Shown piece after piece: positions 16,384 through 29,287 of a stretch of DNA of 64,000 nt; the stretch's first letter is position 1, and every line of letters begins with the position of its first letter. Origin of the DNA: Thalassospira profundimaris (GTDB lineage Bacteria; Pseudomonadota; Alphaproteobacteria; Rhodospirillales; Thalassospiraceae); assembly GCF_003326795.1 (NCBI RefSeq), contig NZ_JPWI01000017.1, positions 33,399 through 97,398 of the forward strand. Direction: 5' to 3'. The position numbers were made by a program, and so were the translations under genes. The notes under the pieces were generated by a model that was not told where the DNA came from, made no database searches, and worked only from the letters and a program-made list of their open reading frames with translations.

Positions 16384-19155
16384 TTACACCTCCTGCTTTT
16401 TCAAAAGCAGCATCGAAATCACACTTAGGGCCGGGAAGAATATCGCAAGCTTGATCAGTTCGGGATAAAGCTCGGCAAAGCCCAGCGCCTTGGTAAAGGT
16501 GCCGACACTGATCGACATGAAATGCGATGTCGGGATGATGGTCGAAAGCACCGCAGGCGCGCCCTCAAGCGACGAGATCGGCTGCATCATCCCTGAAAAC
16601 ATCACCGATGGCACCATGGTGATGATCGCTGTGCCGAACAGGGCGGCGATCTGGGTGCTGGTAAAGGACGAAATCAGAAGTCCGAGCCCGGTGGTTGCAA
16701 TCACAAACAGGGTTGCACCGACCAAAAGCGTCAATCCGTTGCCACGCAACGGTACCTCGAACCAGAACAGCGCCATCGCTGTCATCAGAACAAAGTTGAT
16801 CAGCCCAAGCCCGATATAGGGCAACTGTTTGCCCAGCAGGAATTCAAGTTTCGAGACCGGCGTCACATAAAGATTGGTGATCGATCCCAGTTCCTTTTCG
16901 CGCACCACGCCTACCGCCATCAGGACGGCGGGAATAAACATCAGAAGCAGGGCAATCACCGATGGCACCATGGCATAGATGCTTTTGAAATCCTGATTAT
17001 AGCGATACCGGGTTTCGATCCGGATCGGCAGGGGGGATGACGCGCTGCCTTGTGCGCGACGTGCACTTTCGGCCAGATAACGTTGATGAATACCTTCGAC
17101 ATAGCCGTGAATCGTCTCGGCCCGAAATGGCATGGTGCCGTCAATGAACGCCCCGATTTCCGGGCTTGCCCCCCGGCCGACATCCCGTCCGAAACCGGGC
17201 GGAATTTCAATCGCCAGCGATATGTCGCCTGATAACAACCGCGCCTCAAGATCGTTATTGCTGATCAGTGCGGGTTGCTCTTCGAAATAGCGCGATCCCG
17301 ACAGATTTTCGATATAGGTCCGGCTTTCGGGCGTCTGATCGCGATCCAAAACCGCATAGGTCAGGTTTTCAACGTCAAAGGTAATGCCGTAACCAAAGAC
17401 CGGCATCAGGATCGCCGTCCCGATCAGGGCAAACATCAACCGGATCGGATCGCGGATCAGTTCCATGGTCTCGCGCAGTGAATAGGCCCATAGCCGTCTC
17501 GGGCTGAAGATCGATGCCTTTGCCGGTTTCCAGTGATCAGGCTGGATATCATCGCCTGCAATCTGATCGGGGTCCGGTTCAGGTGCGCTTTCCTGTTCGC
17601 CGCTGGCTTCCACCAGATAGCTGATAAAGGCTTCTTCAAGTGTCGCACATCCTCGCCCCCTGGTAATGGCGTCGGGTGTGTCGCTGATCAGAACCTTGCC
17701 CGCATGCATCAGCGATATGCGATCACATCGCTCGGCCTCATTCATGAAATGGGTGGAAATAAAGATCGTCACGCCCTGTTTGCGTGAAAGCTCGACCAGC
17801 AATTCCCAGAACCCGTCACGCGCCACCGGGTCCACACCCGATGTCGGTTCATCAAGGATCAGGATTTCCGGATCGTGAATGATCGCAACGGCAAGCGACA
17901 GGCGCTGCCGCACACCAAGTGGCAGGCGTTCGGACAGATCGTCGTGATATTCACTGAGCCCGAACCGGTCTGAAAGTTCGGCAATCCGCGGTTTGATCTG
18001 ATCATCGGGGAGGTGAAACAGCCTTGCATGCAGCTCAAGGTTCTGAAGAACGGTCAGTTCGGAATAAAGTGAAAAGGCCTGACTCATGTAGCCAACCCGA
18101 CGGCGCAGTTCGATATCCTGCCCGTCAACCGGTTTGCCAAAAAGTTCTGCCGTGCCTTCGGTCGCTGCCAAAAGCCCGGTCAGCATCTTCATGGTCGTGG
18201 TCTTGCCACAGCCATTTGATCCGAGGAACCCGAAAATCTCGCCTTTTTCGATCCGGAAACTGACATTGTCGACAGCGGTAAAATTGCCAAATCGCTGGGT
18301 CAGGTTTTCGGCAACGATGGCCGGTATGTCGCCATTTTCCGTGCGGGGCGGAATGATCAGCTCATGATGCCCGCTGCGTTCTTCTTCGGGTAAAAGCGCG
18401 ATGAAGGCTGCTTCAAGGCTCTCGGTCCCCGTCCGGCTTAAAATCTCGTCGGCACTACCGGTCGCCAATACCTTGCCGTCATTCATCGCAATCAGATGAT
18501 CAAACCGGGCGGCTTCATCCATATAGGCGGTGGCGACCAGAACCGTCATTTCGCTTCGGGTTTCGCGGATGGCATCAATCAGCAGCCAGAACTGCCGACG
18601 CGACAGGGGATCAACCCCGGTGGTCGGTTCATCAAGGATCAGGATATCGGGATCATGAATAAGTGCGCAGCAAAGCCCCAGTTTCTGTTTCATCCCGCCC
18701 GAAAGCTTGCCCGCCGGGCGCTCGGTAAACGGCGCCAGTCCGGTTGCCCTGGTCAGCGACGCAATGCGTTCATTGCGTTCACGCTTGCCCTGACCGAACA
18801 GACGCCCAAAGAAATCAAGGTTCTCGCGGATCGTCAGGTCCATATAAAGGTTCTTGCCAAGCCCCTGGGGCATATAGGCAATCCGGGGCAGGACCGCATT
18901 GCGATGCGCGCTGTCGCTCATGGATCCGCCCAGTGTCTCGACCAGCCCGTCCTGACCTTTACGCGCCCCGGATATCAGGGCAAGGGCCGATGATTTCCCC
19001 ACACCATCGGGGCCGATAAAGCCCACAGTCTGTCCGGTCGGAATTTCCAGATGGATATGATCAAGGGCTGTGACCTTGCCATAGCGATGGCAAACATCAC
19101 GAAGCCGCACGGCAAAATCAGTGCCGTGATCAGGATGCGCCACCACGCCCGCCAT
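16384..19155 (-). CDS. rbbA: RbbA-type fusion: two ABC ATPase domains plus ABC-2 permease
   Basis: 923 residues. First ATPase (about 10-240): Walker [10 protein letters not shown], signature LSGGMKQ, Walker [13 protein letters not shown]. Second ATPase (about 275-500): Walker [10 protein letters not shown], Walker [13 protein letters not shown], but signature degenerate as [12 protein letters not shown]-terminal ABC-2 permease (about 560-923) has a periplasmic loop and helices, with [17 protein letters not shown]. coli RbbA has this layout and was described as ribosome-associated, but with HlyD and YhhJ partners export is more likely. Start ATG 19155 overlaps the HlyD stop (TAATG). Confidence 0.9.
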   Translation of the reverse strand: MAGVVAHPDHGTDFAVRLRDVCHRYGKVTALDHIHLEIPTGQTVGFIGPDGVGKSSALALISGARKGQDGLVETLGGSMSDSAHRNAVLPRIAYMPQGLGKNLYMDLTIRENLDFFGRLFGQGKRERNERIASLTRATGLAPFTERPAGKLSGGMKQKLGLCCALIHDPDILILDEPTTGVDPLSRRQFWLLIDAIRETRSEMTVLVATAYMDEAARFDHLIAMNDGKVLATGSADEILSRTGTESLEAAFIALLPEEERSGHHELIIPPRTENGDIPAIVAENLTQRFGNFTAVDNVSFRIEKGEIFGFLGSNGCGKTTTMKMLTGLLAATEGTAELFGKPVDGQDIELRRRVGYMSQAFSLYSELTVLQNLELHARLFHLPDDQIKPRIAELSDRFGLSEYHDDLSERLPLGVRQRLSLAVAIIHDPEILILDEPTSGVDPVARDGFWELLVELSRKQGVTIFISTHFMNEAERCDRISLMHAGKVLISDTPDAITRGRGCATLEEAFISYLVEASGEQESAPEPDPDQIAGDDIQPDHWKPAKASIFSPRRLWAYSLRETMELIRDPIRLMFALIGTAILMPVFGYGITFDVENLTYAVLDRDQTPESRTYIENLSGSRYFEEQPALISNNDLEARLLSGDISLAIEIPPGFGRDVGRGASPEIGAFIDGTMPFRAETIHGYVEGIHQRYLAESARRAQGSASSPLPIRIETRYRYNQDFKSIYAMVPSVIALLLMFIPAVLMAVGVVREKELGSITNLYVTPVSKLEFLLGKQLPYIGLGLINFVLMTAMALFWFEVPLRGNGLTLLVGATLFVIATTGLGLLISSFTSTQIAALFGTAIITMVPSVMFSGMMQPISSLEGAPAVLSTIIPTSHFMSISVGTFTKALGFAELYPELIKLAIFFPALSVISMLLLKKQEV

Positions 19156-20165
19156 TATTGCAGGCTCTGGCGAAGGGTGGCGTCATCGGGCACATTGGGG
19201 GTGAATTCGGCGGGCCAGTCATTATGATCGGCCAGCATGATATAGGCCTCACCCGGAAGGCCGGTTTTGACCCGCTTGATATGTTCAGAAAGCAATTCCC
19301 GATCAATGCGGATCTTGACCCGGAACATCAGCTTGTCACGTTCCGACCGCGTTTCGACTTCGCGCGGGGTGAATTGCGCATCATCGGCGACAAACGATAC
19401 CCTGGCCGGGATCACAAAGCCCTGTGCTGCATCCAGAATGATGCGCGCCTCATTGCCGACAAAGGCAAGGCCTGCCTGACGGGTCGGCAGGAACACATTC
19501 ATGTAAACATCGGTCAGATCAATCAACGTGATGACCGGTCCGCCACCCGATAGAACCTCGCCCGGTTCGGCAAGGCGATATTGCACACGCCCGTCACGCG
19601 GGGCTTTCAGGACAGAATCATCAATCTGGACCTGGATGCGTCTGAGTTCGGCCTCGGTCGCCTCGACATTGCGCCGGGCGCTGACCAGCCGGGCCTCGGC
19701 AGCACTGAGCGCGGCCTGTGCCACATCGCGGTCTGCGCGGCGCTGATCGACCTGTTCACGCGAAATGTTGTTGTTTTTGACCAACTCATTGGCGCGCACC
19801 AATTGCTGCTGGGCAAAGGAAAGCTCGCTTTGGCGCTGGACAATCAGGGCCTCGGCCTCTGCAATACCCTGTTCGGCACCGGCAACTTCGGCCCGTGCAC
19901 GCGCCTGACTGGCCATCAGTTCGGCGGTATCCATGCGTGCGAGAACCTGACCGGTCGTGACCGTATCGCCCTCATCGACAAGGACTTCATCAATCCGCCC
20001 GGCATATTTGGTCGCCACCCGGATTTCTTCGGCTTCAATGCGGCCATTGCCCGATGCGATATAGGATGGAAGTTCGGATTGCTGCGATTTCCAATAGGCA
20101 AAGCCGCCACCGGCCGCGGCAACAATCACGACAAGAACAATCATCAAAGAACGCAGGTTCTTCAT
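19155..20165 (-). CDS. HlyD/membrane fusion protein of the RbbA export operon
   Basis: 336 residues. One N-terminal membrane anchor (about 6-24), then biotinyl-lipoyl-like halves around a coiled coil (about 80-190, rich in A, E, Q, R) and a beta-barrel domain; the motif [15 protein letters not shown] is the second lipoyl half. It bridges inner-membrane exporter and periplasm. GGAGG precedes ATG 20165; upstream in-frame Met would add non-conserved residues. First gene of the three-gene operon. Confidence 0.9.
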   Translation of the reverse strand: MKNLRSLMIVLVVIVAAAGGGFAYWKSQQSELPSYIASGNGRIEAEEIRVATKYAGRIDEVLVDEGDTVTTGQVLARMDTAELMASQARARAEVAGAEQGIAEAEALIVQRQSELSFAQQQLVRANELVKNNNISREQVDQRRADRDVAQAALSAAEARLVSARRNVEATEAELRRIQVQIDDSVLKAPRDGRVQYRLAEPGEVLSGGGPVITLIDLTDVYMNVFLPTRQAGLAFVGNEARIILDAAQGFVIPARVSFVADDAQFTPREVETRSERDKLMFRVKIRIDRELLSEHIKRVKTGLPGEAYIMLADHNDWPAEFTPNVPDDATLRQSLQ

Positions 20166-20357
20166 TCCATCCTCCGGAAACGGGGCTAGGGTTCTGACCC
20201 TCGAACATGTAGGCAAGGAATTTACAATCTCGGATCGTATTATCTGACCAGAGTTCGCTTACGCTTGCAATGTCCGATTTTCTGGAATGATCCTAATGGG
20301 TTGCCGCACTGCATTCTTTGATGTCGAGCAAATTAGAAAGTACCAGTTTGCGAAGGT

Positions 20358-20666
20358 TCACATCTCAAGATCAAACACCACCAACCCCGACAGCCCGCCG
20401 TCAAGCATCCCGACCAGTTGCCCGCCGAGTTTCTGATGTTCGGGATGTTCAAGATAGGCGTCGCGTGCGGTGGCATCGTCAAAATCAATGCAGAAACCAT
20501 GACGGAAACCCTGTTCAAGCTTTTCCGGGCTGACGGAAACGCCGCCGTCAAATCCCCGCATGCCGGGAATAAGCGTGCCAAGATTGGCAAGGGCATCAAA
20601 CAGGGATGCGATGTCATCCTGTTTGATGCCGGGTTGGAATTTGACCAGAACGATATGGCGGATCAT
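20358..20666 (-). CDS. Dabb (stress-responsive alpha/beta barrel) family protein, copy 1
   Basis: 102 residues, the full length of a Dabb dimeric ferredoxin-like domain. It starts MIRHIVLVKFQPG, the usual Dabb start, with GFDGGVSVSPE and DAYLEHPEHQ downstream. Function unknown; some relatives act as small enzymes or stress proteins. A close paralogue lies at 32885-33205. It stands alone between the HlyD and decarboxylase genes. Confidence 0.85.
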   Translation of the reverse strand: MIRHIVLVKFQPGIKQDDIASLFDALANLGTLIPGMRGFDGGVSVSPEKLEQGFRHGFCIDFDDATARDAYLEHPEHQKLGGQLVGMLDGGLSGLVVFDLEM

Positions 20667-20743
20667 GACACTGCCTTTATGAAGGTTGACTTTGCCTGAT
20701 TTCACCTTTGTTTCGTCTGGTCTGTCAACTGATCTGAACGTGA

Positions 20744-23095
<2,352 letters not shown>

Positions 23096-23106
23096 GGGGA
23101 GGGGTG

Positions 23107-23796
23107 CTAGGCCTGCAAACCCGCACAGCGTGCGGTATTGCGCACATGGGCCTGCATTTCCTTGCGGGCACGGTCCGCGTCATTGTCGCGCAGGGCCGCC
23201 ATGATTTTGCGATGTTCGCCAATGGATTCGCGCATGCGTTCCGGATCGGTGATCGGAATCGGCTGGCGCTGGGTTTCGGTGATCTGATCGCGCACGGTTT
23301 TGTAAAGATCACGCAACATGCTGTTGCTGCATGCCGCCACGATGGTGCCGTGGAACTCAAGGTCGGCCTCGACATTGGCAATAAGGTCCTGATCGGCCCA
23401 GCATTTTTCCATGCGGTTGGTGGCATCTTCCATGGCTTCAAACTGGGTTGCTGCCAACCGGCCGCAGGCCAGTGCCGTGATTTCACCTTCGAGGATCAGA
23501 CGGGTCTGGAAAACGTCAAAAACGCTATGGGTTTCCGAATAGCGCCAAGGCGCCATATCGCCTTCTGATTTTGTGCCACCGGCGGTAACAAAGGTGCCAC
23601 GTCCGGCTTCGGTCTTGATCAGGCCAAGGGTTTCGAGCGTTAAAAGGGCTTCGCGAAGCGATGCGCGACTTACCCCGAATTTCTGAGCAAATTCGCGCTG
23701 CGAGGGAATCTTTTCGCCGGGCTTCAGGGTGCCGTCCTGAATCATCCCCTGAATTTCCCGTGCCACCGATTGTGGCAAAAGGGTCCTGTTGAACAT
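23107..23796 (-). CDS. GntR/FadR family regulator (FCD domain)
   Basis: 229 residues from ATG 23796. GntR winged helix (about 1-75) with SQREFAQKFGVSRASLREALLTLE, and C-terminal FCD domain (about 95-220) with the metal-binding His in ADLEFHGTIV and EHRKIMAAL. Divergent from an ABC-importer/catabolic operon across a 29-bp palindrome that carries the TGGT-N3-ACCA type site of this family, so it should repress the operon until a substrate-derived ligand binds. The ligand is unknown. Confidence 0.9.
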   Translation of the reverse strand: MFNRTLLPQSVAREIQGMIQDGTLKPGEKIPSQREFAQKFGVSRASLREALLTLETLGLIKTEAGRGTFVTAGGTKSEGDMAPWRYSETHSVFDVFQTRLILEGEITALACGRLAATQFEAMEDATNRMEKCWADQDLIANVEADLEFHGTIVAACSNSMLRDLYKTVRDQITETQRQPIPITDPERMRESIGEHRKIMAALRDNDADRARKEMQAHVRNTARCAGLQA

Positions 23797-23903
23797 TGCT
23801 CTTCCCTCGTTCCTTGTTCTTAAAGCGAATACCGCGCTGGTTGTGTGCTTGTCACGATTTTTCTCCAACCCACTTGCAACGGTTCCGGATTTATGTTTCC
23901 TTG

Positions 23904-23932
23904 TGGTCTAACTGGTCTGACCAGTTAGACCA
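23904..23932. promoter_or_regulatory. Perfect 29-bp operator palindrome for the FadR-type regulator
   Basis: Fourteen-base arms TGGTCTAACTGGTC and GACCAGTTAGACCA around one T. The core TGGTCTGACCA (23913-23923) is a FadR/VanR-subfamily operator; the outer TGGTCTAA arms repeat the half-site. It lies 40 bp before the binding-protein gene and 107 bp before the regulator gene. Confidence 0.8.
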
Positions 23933-23971
23933 GTAGTTATCAGGGATATCGAAAAACACAAGGATAATAAA

Positions 23972-24769
23972 ATGAAGCTCTTTTCATATGTTGCGGCTTC
24001 CGTTGTCGGTGGGGTTCTTGCGATGGGTGTCGCAAGCTCGGCCAATGCCGCCGATCTGACGGTCGGGGCGAATATCGGCAACGTTCCGTGGGAATTCGAA
24101 ACCGCAGACGGCACCGTGGTTGGCTTTGAAGTCGATCTGGTCAATGAAATCGCCAAGCGTCTGGGCAAAAGCGTCGAATTCGTCAACATTCCGTTCAACG
24201 GTCTGTTCCCGGCGGTGCAATCGGGCCGTATCGACATGGCAGTTTCCTCGATCACCATCACCGACAAGCGGCTTGAGTCTGTGACCTTCGCACAGCCATA
24301 TTACGATAGTGACCAGTCCCTGACCGCGACCGCAGCAGGCGGTGTCACCGGTCTCGATGCCATGAAGGGCAAGGTTGTCGGTGTTGATACCGGCTCCACG
24401 GGGGATATGTGGGTCACCAAAAACGGTGGCGAATATGGCATCGAAGATGTCCGTCGCTACGAAGGCCTTTCGCCTGCGATGCTTGACCTGACCGCAGGCC
24501 GTATTGACGGCTATATCAGCGACATTCCGGCACTGCTTTACTACGTCAAGGACAAGCCGAGCCTCAAGGTTGTTGAGCGCATCACCACGGGTGAAAAATA
24601 CTCGATCATGTTCAACAAGGATGCCCCGCTGGCAACCGAGGTCAATGACGTGATCACCGAACTGAAAAAAGAAGGATTCATCGCCGGTCTGCATGAAACC
24701 TGGTTCGGTGCCGTTCCCGAAGACACCACCTCGACGGTCAAAGTGCTCGATATGCCGACCCTGAAATAA
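23972..24769 (+). CDS. Amino-acid-type ABC transporter substrate-binding protein
   Basis: 265 residues. Signal peptide cut after SSANA; mature family-3 binding domain with PWEFETADGTVVGFEVDLVN, MAVSSITITDKR and VGVDTGSTGDMW. These proteins bind polar or modified amino acids in the periplasm. AAGGA precedes ATG 23972. First gene of the FadR-controlled operon; the downstream hydantoinase suggests a hydantoin, ureide or N-carbamoyl amino acid as ligand. Confidence 0.9.
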   Translation: MKLFSYVAASVVGGVLAMGVASSANAADLTVGANIGNVPWEFETADGTVVGFEVDLVNEIAKRLGKSVEFVNIPFNGLFPAVQSGRIDMAVSSITITDKRLESVTFAQPYYDSDQSLTATAAGGVTGLDAMKGKVVGVDTGSTGDMWVTKNGGEYGIEDVRRYEGLSPAMLDLTAGRIDGYISDIPALLYYVKDKPSLKVVERITTGEKYSIMFNKDAPLATEVNDVITELKKEGFIAGLHETWFGAVPEDTTSTVKVLDMPTLK

Positions 24770-24865
24770 TCGCGCATATCGCACATCAACCCTGCCGGTG
24801 ATGCCCCCGATATTGGCATGCGGCTCCCGGCATTGTCGGCAGGGTGAATTTGAACTGGTGGTGAA

Positions 24866-25537
24866 ATGGATTTATTTTCGACTTTCTTTAACATCCCCGT
24901 ACTGGTTGCCAGCCTGCCGCAATTGCTAAACGGCCTGCTTGTGACCATCGGGATTGGTATCACAAGTATTATTGCCGGTCTGATCGGCGGTCTTTTTCTG
25001 GCGGTTTTGCGGCTTTATGCCGGGCCGGTGACCAATGCGCTGGTGCGCGGATATATTGATGTTTTCCGCTCGATCCCGCTTCTGGTGCTTTTGATCATTG
25101 TTTATTACGCGCTGCCTTTTGTGGGCATTCGTCTGTCGCCGTTCTTTTCGGCGGTGACGGCGCTGACACTGGTTTCGGCGGCCTATACCGCAGAAATCTT
25201 CCGCGCCGGGATCGAAGCCATCCCCAAAGGCCAGTTCGAGGCATCCGCCGCCCTTGGTCTTTCCAACCGCTATACCATGACCGATGTGATTCTGCCCCAG
25301 GCGATCCGCATCGTTATCCCGCCACTGACCAATAACTGCATCAACGTTCTCAAGGACACCGCACTGGCATCGGTTGTTGCCATGCCCGACCTGCTCAAAC
25401 AGGCAACACAGGCACAGGCCCTTTCTGCCAACCCGACGCCACTGATCGGGGCGGCTGTGATCTATCTGATCTTGCTGTTGCCGATGGTGCGTTTCGTCGC
25501 CCGTCTTGAAAAACGTTTTAGCCGCGGGAGAACATGA
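24866..25537 (+). CDS. Amino-acid-type ABC transporter permease
   Basis: 223 residues, HisM/GlnP type, with about five membrane helices and the motifs [15 protein letters not shown] and [19 protein letters not shown] (EAA loop). It forms the channel, presumably as a homodimer since only one permease gene is present. The stop overlaps the ATPase start as ATGA. Confidence 0.92.
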   Translation: MDLFSTFFNIPVLVASLPQLLNGLLVTIGIGITSIIAGLIGGLFLAVLRLYAGPVTNALVRGYIDVFRSIPLLVLLIIVYYALPFVGIRLSPFFSAVTALTLVSAAYTAEIFRAGIEAIPKGQFEASAALGLSNRYTMTDVILPQAIRIVIPPLTNNCINVLKDTALASVVAMPDLLKQATQAQALSANPTPLIGAAVIYLILLLPMVRFVARLEKRFSRGRT

Positions 25538-26277
25538 TGAAAGCGCCCCTGATCAAAATCAAAAACCTCCGCAAGGCCTATGGCAATTTCACTGTCCTGC
25601 ACGGCATCGATCTTGAAATTTCGCAGGGCGAGGTGGTTTGCGTCGTCGGGCCTTCGGGATCTGGCAAATCAACGCTGATCCGCTGCATCAACCATCTCGA
25701 ACCGTTCGAGGATGATGGCGAGATCATTGTTGATGGCATCCCGGTGCGCCCCGGTCGCGATCTTGCCGATGTCCGGGCCGAAGTCGGCATGGTGTTTCAG
25801 TCTTTCAACCTGTTCCCGCACATGACCGTTTTGCGCAATGTCATGCTGGCCCCGATCCGGGTCCGCAAAATGAACGAAGCCGATGCCGAAAAACGTGCGC
25901 GCGATCTGCTTGAACGTGTGGGCATTTCGGTGCAGGCCGATAAATATCCCGGTCAGCTCTCCGGTGGGCAGCAACAGCGCGTCGCCATTGCCCGTGCGCT
26001 TGCCATGGAACCCAAGGTGCTTTTGTTTGATGAACCCACATCGGCCCTTGATCCGGAAATGGTCGGCGAGGTGCTTGACGTGATGAAAAAGCTCGCCGGG
26101 ACTGGTGTGACCATGGTCGTCGTTACCCATGAAATGGGCTTTGCCCGTCAGGTCGCCGACCGGGTGCTGTTCATGGATGGTGGCAACATCATCGAGGCAG
26201 GCACGCCCACCGAAATATTCGACGCCCCCAAAGAAGAACGCACGCGGAATTTCCTCCACGCCGTTCTCGATCATTAA
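25534..26277 (+). CDS. Amino-acid-type ABC transporter ATP-binding protein
   Basis: 247 residues. Walker [11 protein letters not shown]-loop [16 protein letters not shown], signature LSGGQQQR, Walker [14 protein letters not shown]-loop VVTHEMGFA. It energises the importer with the two genes before it. Two consecutive ATG codons (25534, 25537) are both possible starts; GGGAG lies just upstream. Confidence 0.93.
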   Translation: MMKAPLIKIKNLRKAYGNFTVLHGIDLEISQGEVVCVVGPSGSGKSTLIRCINHLEPFEDDGEIIVDGIPVRPGRDLADVRAEVGMVFQSFNLFPHMTVLRNVMLAPIRVRKMNEADAEKRARDLLERVGISVQADKYPGQLSGGQQQRVAIARALAMEPKVLLFDEPTSALDPEMVGEVLDVMKKLAGTGVTMVVVTHEMGFARQVADRVLFMDGGNIIEAGTPTEIFDAPKEERTRNFLHAVLDH

Positions 26278-26310
26278 AAATAGAAACCATACACCCGGAG
26301 GATGCCTTTC

Positions 26311-27561
26311 ATGGCAAACACACGCACCCTTGATATGGATTATGTCCACAGCCAGTTTCCTGCACTTTCAAATGGCTGGACGTTCTTTGACAATGCCGGG
26401 GGATCGCAGATCCTGACCAAGGCGCTCGATCGCATCAACAGCTTCCTGATCAATCGTAATGTGCAGATCGGCGGGTCTTACGAGGTTTCCAAACTCGCAG
26501 CCGAGGCCCTTCTTGATGCCCGCAAAAGTGCGGCACAGCTGGTCAATGCATCGCGCCCCGAGGAAATCATTTTCGGTGCGTCGACCACCGTTCTTGTGCA
26601 AAATCTTGCCCGCGCCATGCGCAGCCAGTTTGCCGCTGGCGATGAAATCGTTGTTACCATCAGCGATCATGAATCCAATATCGGGCCGTGGGTGGCACTG
26701 GAAGAATTCGGCGTGAAAATCCGCTTCTGGGAACCCGATGCCAAGACCGGGCGACTGCATCTTGACGGGCTTAAGGCCGTGATGACCGACAAGACCAAAC
26801 TGGTCTGTGTCACCCATGTGTCAAACATTGTCGGTGAAATCAATCCGGTGCGTCAGTTCGCCGATTATGCCCATGCCAATGGTGCGAAAATCTGCATTGA
26901 TGCGGTGGCCTATGCGCCACACCGCGCAATTGATGTGCAGGCCTTTGACGCCGATTATTATGTCTTTAGCCTCTATAAAACCTATGGTCCGCACGGGGCG
27001 ATGATGTACGGGAAGTATGACCTGCTTCTCGAACTTGATACGCTTTATCATTACTTCTATGGCAAGGATAAAGTGCCCGGAAAGCTCGAGCCCGGCAATC
27101 CCAGCTATGAAATGGCCTATTCGGTGTGCGGTATTGTCGATTACCTGTGCGAACTGGGCGAACGGGCCGGGGAAACCGGATCGGTGCGTGACAAAATCGT
27201 TGCCGCCTATGAGGCCATCACAAATCAGGAAAATGCCCTGACCGACCGGTTGCTGTCATACTTGCGCGGGCGCAATGATTGCGTCGTGATCGGGCAGGCC
27301 GACAATCGCGACGGCACGCGCATTCCAACCATCAGTTTCCGGTTCGATAATCGCAACGCCGAGGAAGTCTGCAAGATCATTGACCGCGAAAAAATCGCCA
27401 TCCGCTTTGGGGATTTTCATTCCCGCCGTCTGGTCGAATTTTTGGGCCTGTCTGATAATGGCGGCGCAGTTCGTGTTTCCATGGTGCATTATAACACCAT
27501 CGAACAGGTGGACCGTCTGACCGCGGCCTTTGACCGTCTGCTTGATACAACCGATCAATAA
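26311..27561 (+). CDS. Cysteine desulfurase-like PLP enzyme (VC1184 subfamily type)
   Basis: 416 residues. Class V aminotransferase fold: FFDNAGGSQ near the start, IIFGASTTVLVQNLA, ISDHESNIGPW, CIDAVAYAPHR, and PLP lysine in FSLYKTYGPHG. The active-site cysteine loop of true cysteine desulfurases is not obvious. ATG 26311 is preferred over 26302 because GGAGG (26297-26301) directly abuts the latter. Reaction unknown; in this operon it probably acts on the imported compound or its product. Confidence 0.85.
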   Translation: MANTRTLDMDYVHSQFPALSNGWTFFDNAGGSQILTKALDRINSFLINRNVQIGGSYEVSKLAAEALLDARKSAAQLVNASRPEEIIFGASTTVLVQNLARAMRSQFAAGDEIVVTISDHESNIGPWVALEEFGVKIRFWEPDAKTGRLHLDGLKAVMTDKTKLVCVTHVSNIVGEINPVRQFADYAHANGAKICIDAVAYAPHRAIDVQAFDADYYVFSLYKTYGPHGAMMYGKYDLLLELDTLYHYFYGKDKVPGKLEPGNPSYEMAYSVCGIVDYLCELGERAGETGSVRDKIVAAYEAITNQENALTDRLLSYLRGRNDCVVIGQADNRDGTRIPTISFRFDNRNAEEVCKIIDREKIAIRFGDFHSRRLVEFLGLSDNGGAVRVSMVHYNTIEQVDRLTAAFDRLLDTTDQ

Positions 27562-27578
27562 AGGGGGCAGGCCACATC

Positions 27579-28994
27579 ATGCAGTTTGACCGCATCATCA
27601 AAAACGGCACCATCGTCACCGCCAGCGATACTTATGTCGCCGATCTTGGCATCAAGGATGGCAGGATTTCTGCCATCGCTGCCTCCCTTGACGGGGCGGA
27701 TGATATTGTCGATGCCACCGGGCTTTATGTCATGCCAGGCGGGATCGACAGCCACGTCCATATTGATCAGCCATCCGGCGATGGCATCGTCATGGCCGAT
27801 GATTTCGAAAGCGGCACACGCTCGGCCGCCATTGGCGGCAATACCTCGATCCTTGCTTTCTGCATGCAGGAAAAGGGCGACAGTCTGCGCCATTCGCTTG
27901 ATGTCTATCACGGCAAGGCGGATGGCAATTGCCATATTGATGTGGCCTTCCACCTGATCGTCACCGATCCGACGCCGTCGGTTCTGGGGCAGGAACTCCC
28001 GGCCCTGGTCGAGGACGGCTATACCTCCTTCAAGGTCTTCATGACCTATGAAAACCTCCGTCTGCGCGATGATGAAATCCTTGATACGCTTGACGCTGCG
28101 CGCAATACCGGCGCGCTGGTTCTGGTGCATTGCGAGAACGAGGACGCCATTCGCTTCCTGATCGGCCAGCACGAGGCCGCCGGCGAATTCTCCGCCAAAT
28201 CCCACGCCACCACGCGCCCCATTGCCGCCGAACGCGAAGCCACCCATCGCGCTTTGTCATTGGCCGAAATCGTCGATACCCCGATTGTCATCGTCCATGT
28301 CTCCAACCAACAGGCGATGGAAGAAATCGAACGCGCGCGCGTGCGCGGCAGCAAGGTCGTCGGCGAAACCTGCCCGCAATATCTCATGCTGACGGCTGAT
28401 GACCTTGATCAGGATGAGCTTGAGGGTGCCAAATTCGTCTGCTCCCCGCCGCCACGTGACAAGGAAAGTCAGGACGCCTGTTGGGATGGTCTGGAACGCG
28501 GCGTGTTTGACCTGTTCTCGTCCGACCATTGCCCGTTCCGCTTTAACGACCCGGAAGGCAAGCTCAATGAAAAGGGCAAGAAAAGCTTCCGCTGGATCCC
28601 CAATGGCATCCCGGGCGTCGCAACGCGTTTGCCAATCCTGTTTTCCGAAGGCGTGCAAAAAGGCCGCATCGACCTCAACCGCTTTGTCGCGCTTACGGCC
28701 ACCAACCACGCCAAACTCTATGGCATGTACCCGCAAAAGGGCACGATCGCGATTGGCTCGGACGCCGACCTCGCCCTTTGGGACCCGAACAAAAACGTCA
28801 CCATCACCAACGACATCCTGCAACAGGGCTGCGACTACAGCCCCTATGAAGGCCTCCAAGTCAAAGGATGGCCCGTCCACACCATCGTGCGCGGCAAAAC
28901 CGTGGTCAAGGACGGCGAAGTCACCGGCCAAAAGGGCGATGGCAAATATCTGCCACGGCAGAAATCAAATTTGGTGACCTCAACGCCGGTCTGA
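27579..28994 (+). CDS. Dihydropyrimidinase/hydantoinase-type amidohydrolase
   Basis: 471 residues. Cyclic amidohydrolase with metal ligands GGIDSHVHID, the lysine to be carboxylated in TSFKVFMTYEN, LVHCEN, IVHVSNQQ and SSDHCPF. Such enzymes open hydantoin, dihydropyrimidine or related rings to N-carbamoyl acids. GGGGG precedes ATG 27579, 17 bp after the PLP gene. Last gene of the operon. Dihydropyrimidinase proper would need the rest of the reductive pyrimidine pathway, which is not here. Confidence 0.9.
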   Translation: MQFDRIIKNGTIVTASDTYVADLGIKDGRISAIAASLDGADDIVDATGLYVMPGGIDSHVHIDQPSGDGIVMADDFESGTRSAAIGGNTSILAFCMQEKGDSLRHSLDVYHGKADGNCHIDVAFHLIVTDPTPSVLGQELPALVEDGYTSFKVFMTYENLRLRDDEILDTLDAARNTGALVLVHCENEDAIRFLIGQHEAAGEFSAKSHATTRPIAAEREATHRALSLAEIVDTPIVIVHVSNQQAMEEIERARVRGSKVVGETCPQYLMLTADDLDQDELEGAKFVCSPPPRDKESQDACWDGLERGVFDLFSSDHCPFRFNDPEGKLNEKGKKSFRWIPNGIPGVATRLPILFSEGVQKGRIDLNRFVALTATNHAKLYGMYPQKGTIAIGSDADLALWDPNKNVTITNDILQQGCDYSPYEGLQVKGWPVHTIVRGKTVVKDGEVTGQKGDGKYLPRQKSNLVTSTPV

Positions 28995-29275
28995 TCAAAC
29001 AGGCTTAACCTGCCGCCGCCACGCATCGTTATTCCCGCTTAGGGCCTGTGCGCCCGCAGTGGCGGGTACGGGAATCTCGTGCCACACGCACCAACAGTAA
29101 GGCAGCGCTCTTAATTGGCGCTGCCTTCTTGGTTCTCTGCCAATTAGTGGTCGGTCATTGGCAAGCAGATGCGAGAAGCCGTCTCAAGCTATCCCATCAC
29201 CCTCAATTAGAAGCTGTATTATGTACTGTTTATTGATTCTTTGGGGGGAAATCCGCTACCTTAACGCGAATTGTT
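28995..29275. other. Left boundary of the accessory island
   Basis: After the hydantoinase stop the composition shifts over about 150 bp from GC-rich to AT-rich. No gene is supported. A short hairpin CCCGC-N4-GCGGG lies near 29053 and a longer one at 29099-29127. Confidence 0.4.
29099..29127 (+). terminator. Hairpin, possible terminator before the island
   Basis: A 10-bp stem AAGGCAGCGC/GCGCTGCCTT with a 9-nt loop. The tail CTTGGTTCT is only weakly T-rich. It may end the hydantoinase operon transcript, 105 bp after its stop. Confidence 0.5.
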
Positions 29276-29287
29276 ATGGGGGGGGAC

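Noticed and set aside
29060..29090. GGCGGGTACGGGAATC resembling a tRNA 3' end as island insertion site
   Set aside because: The T-loop consensus is not present and no tRNA can be folded here.
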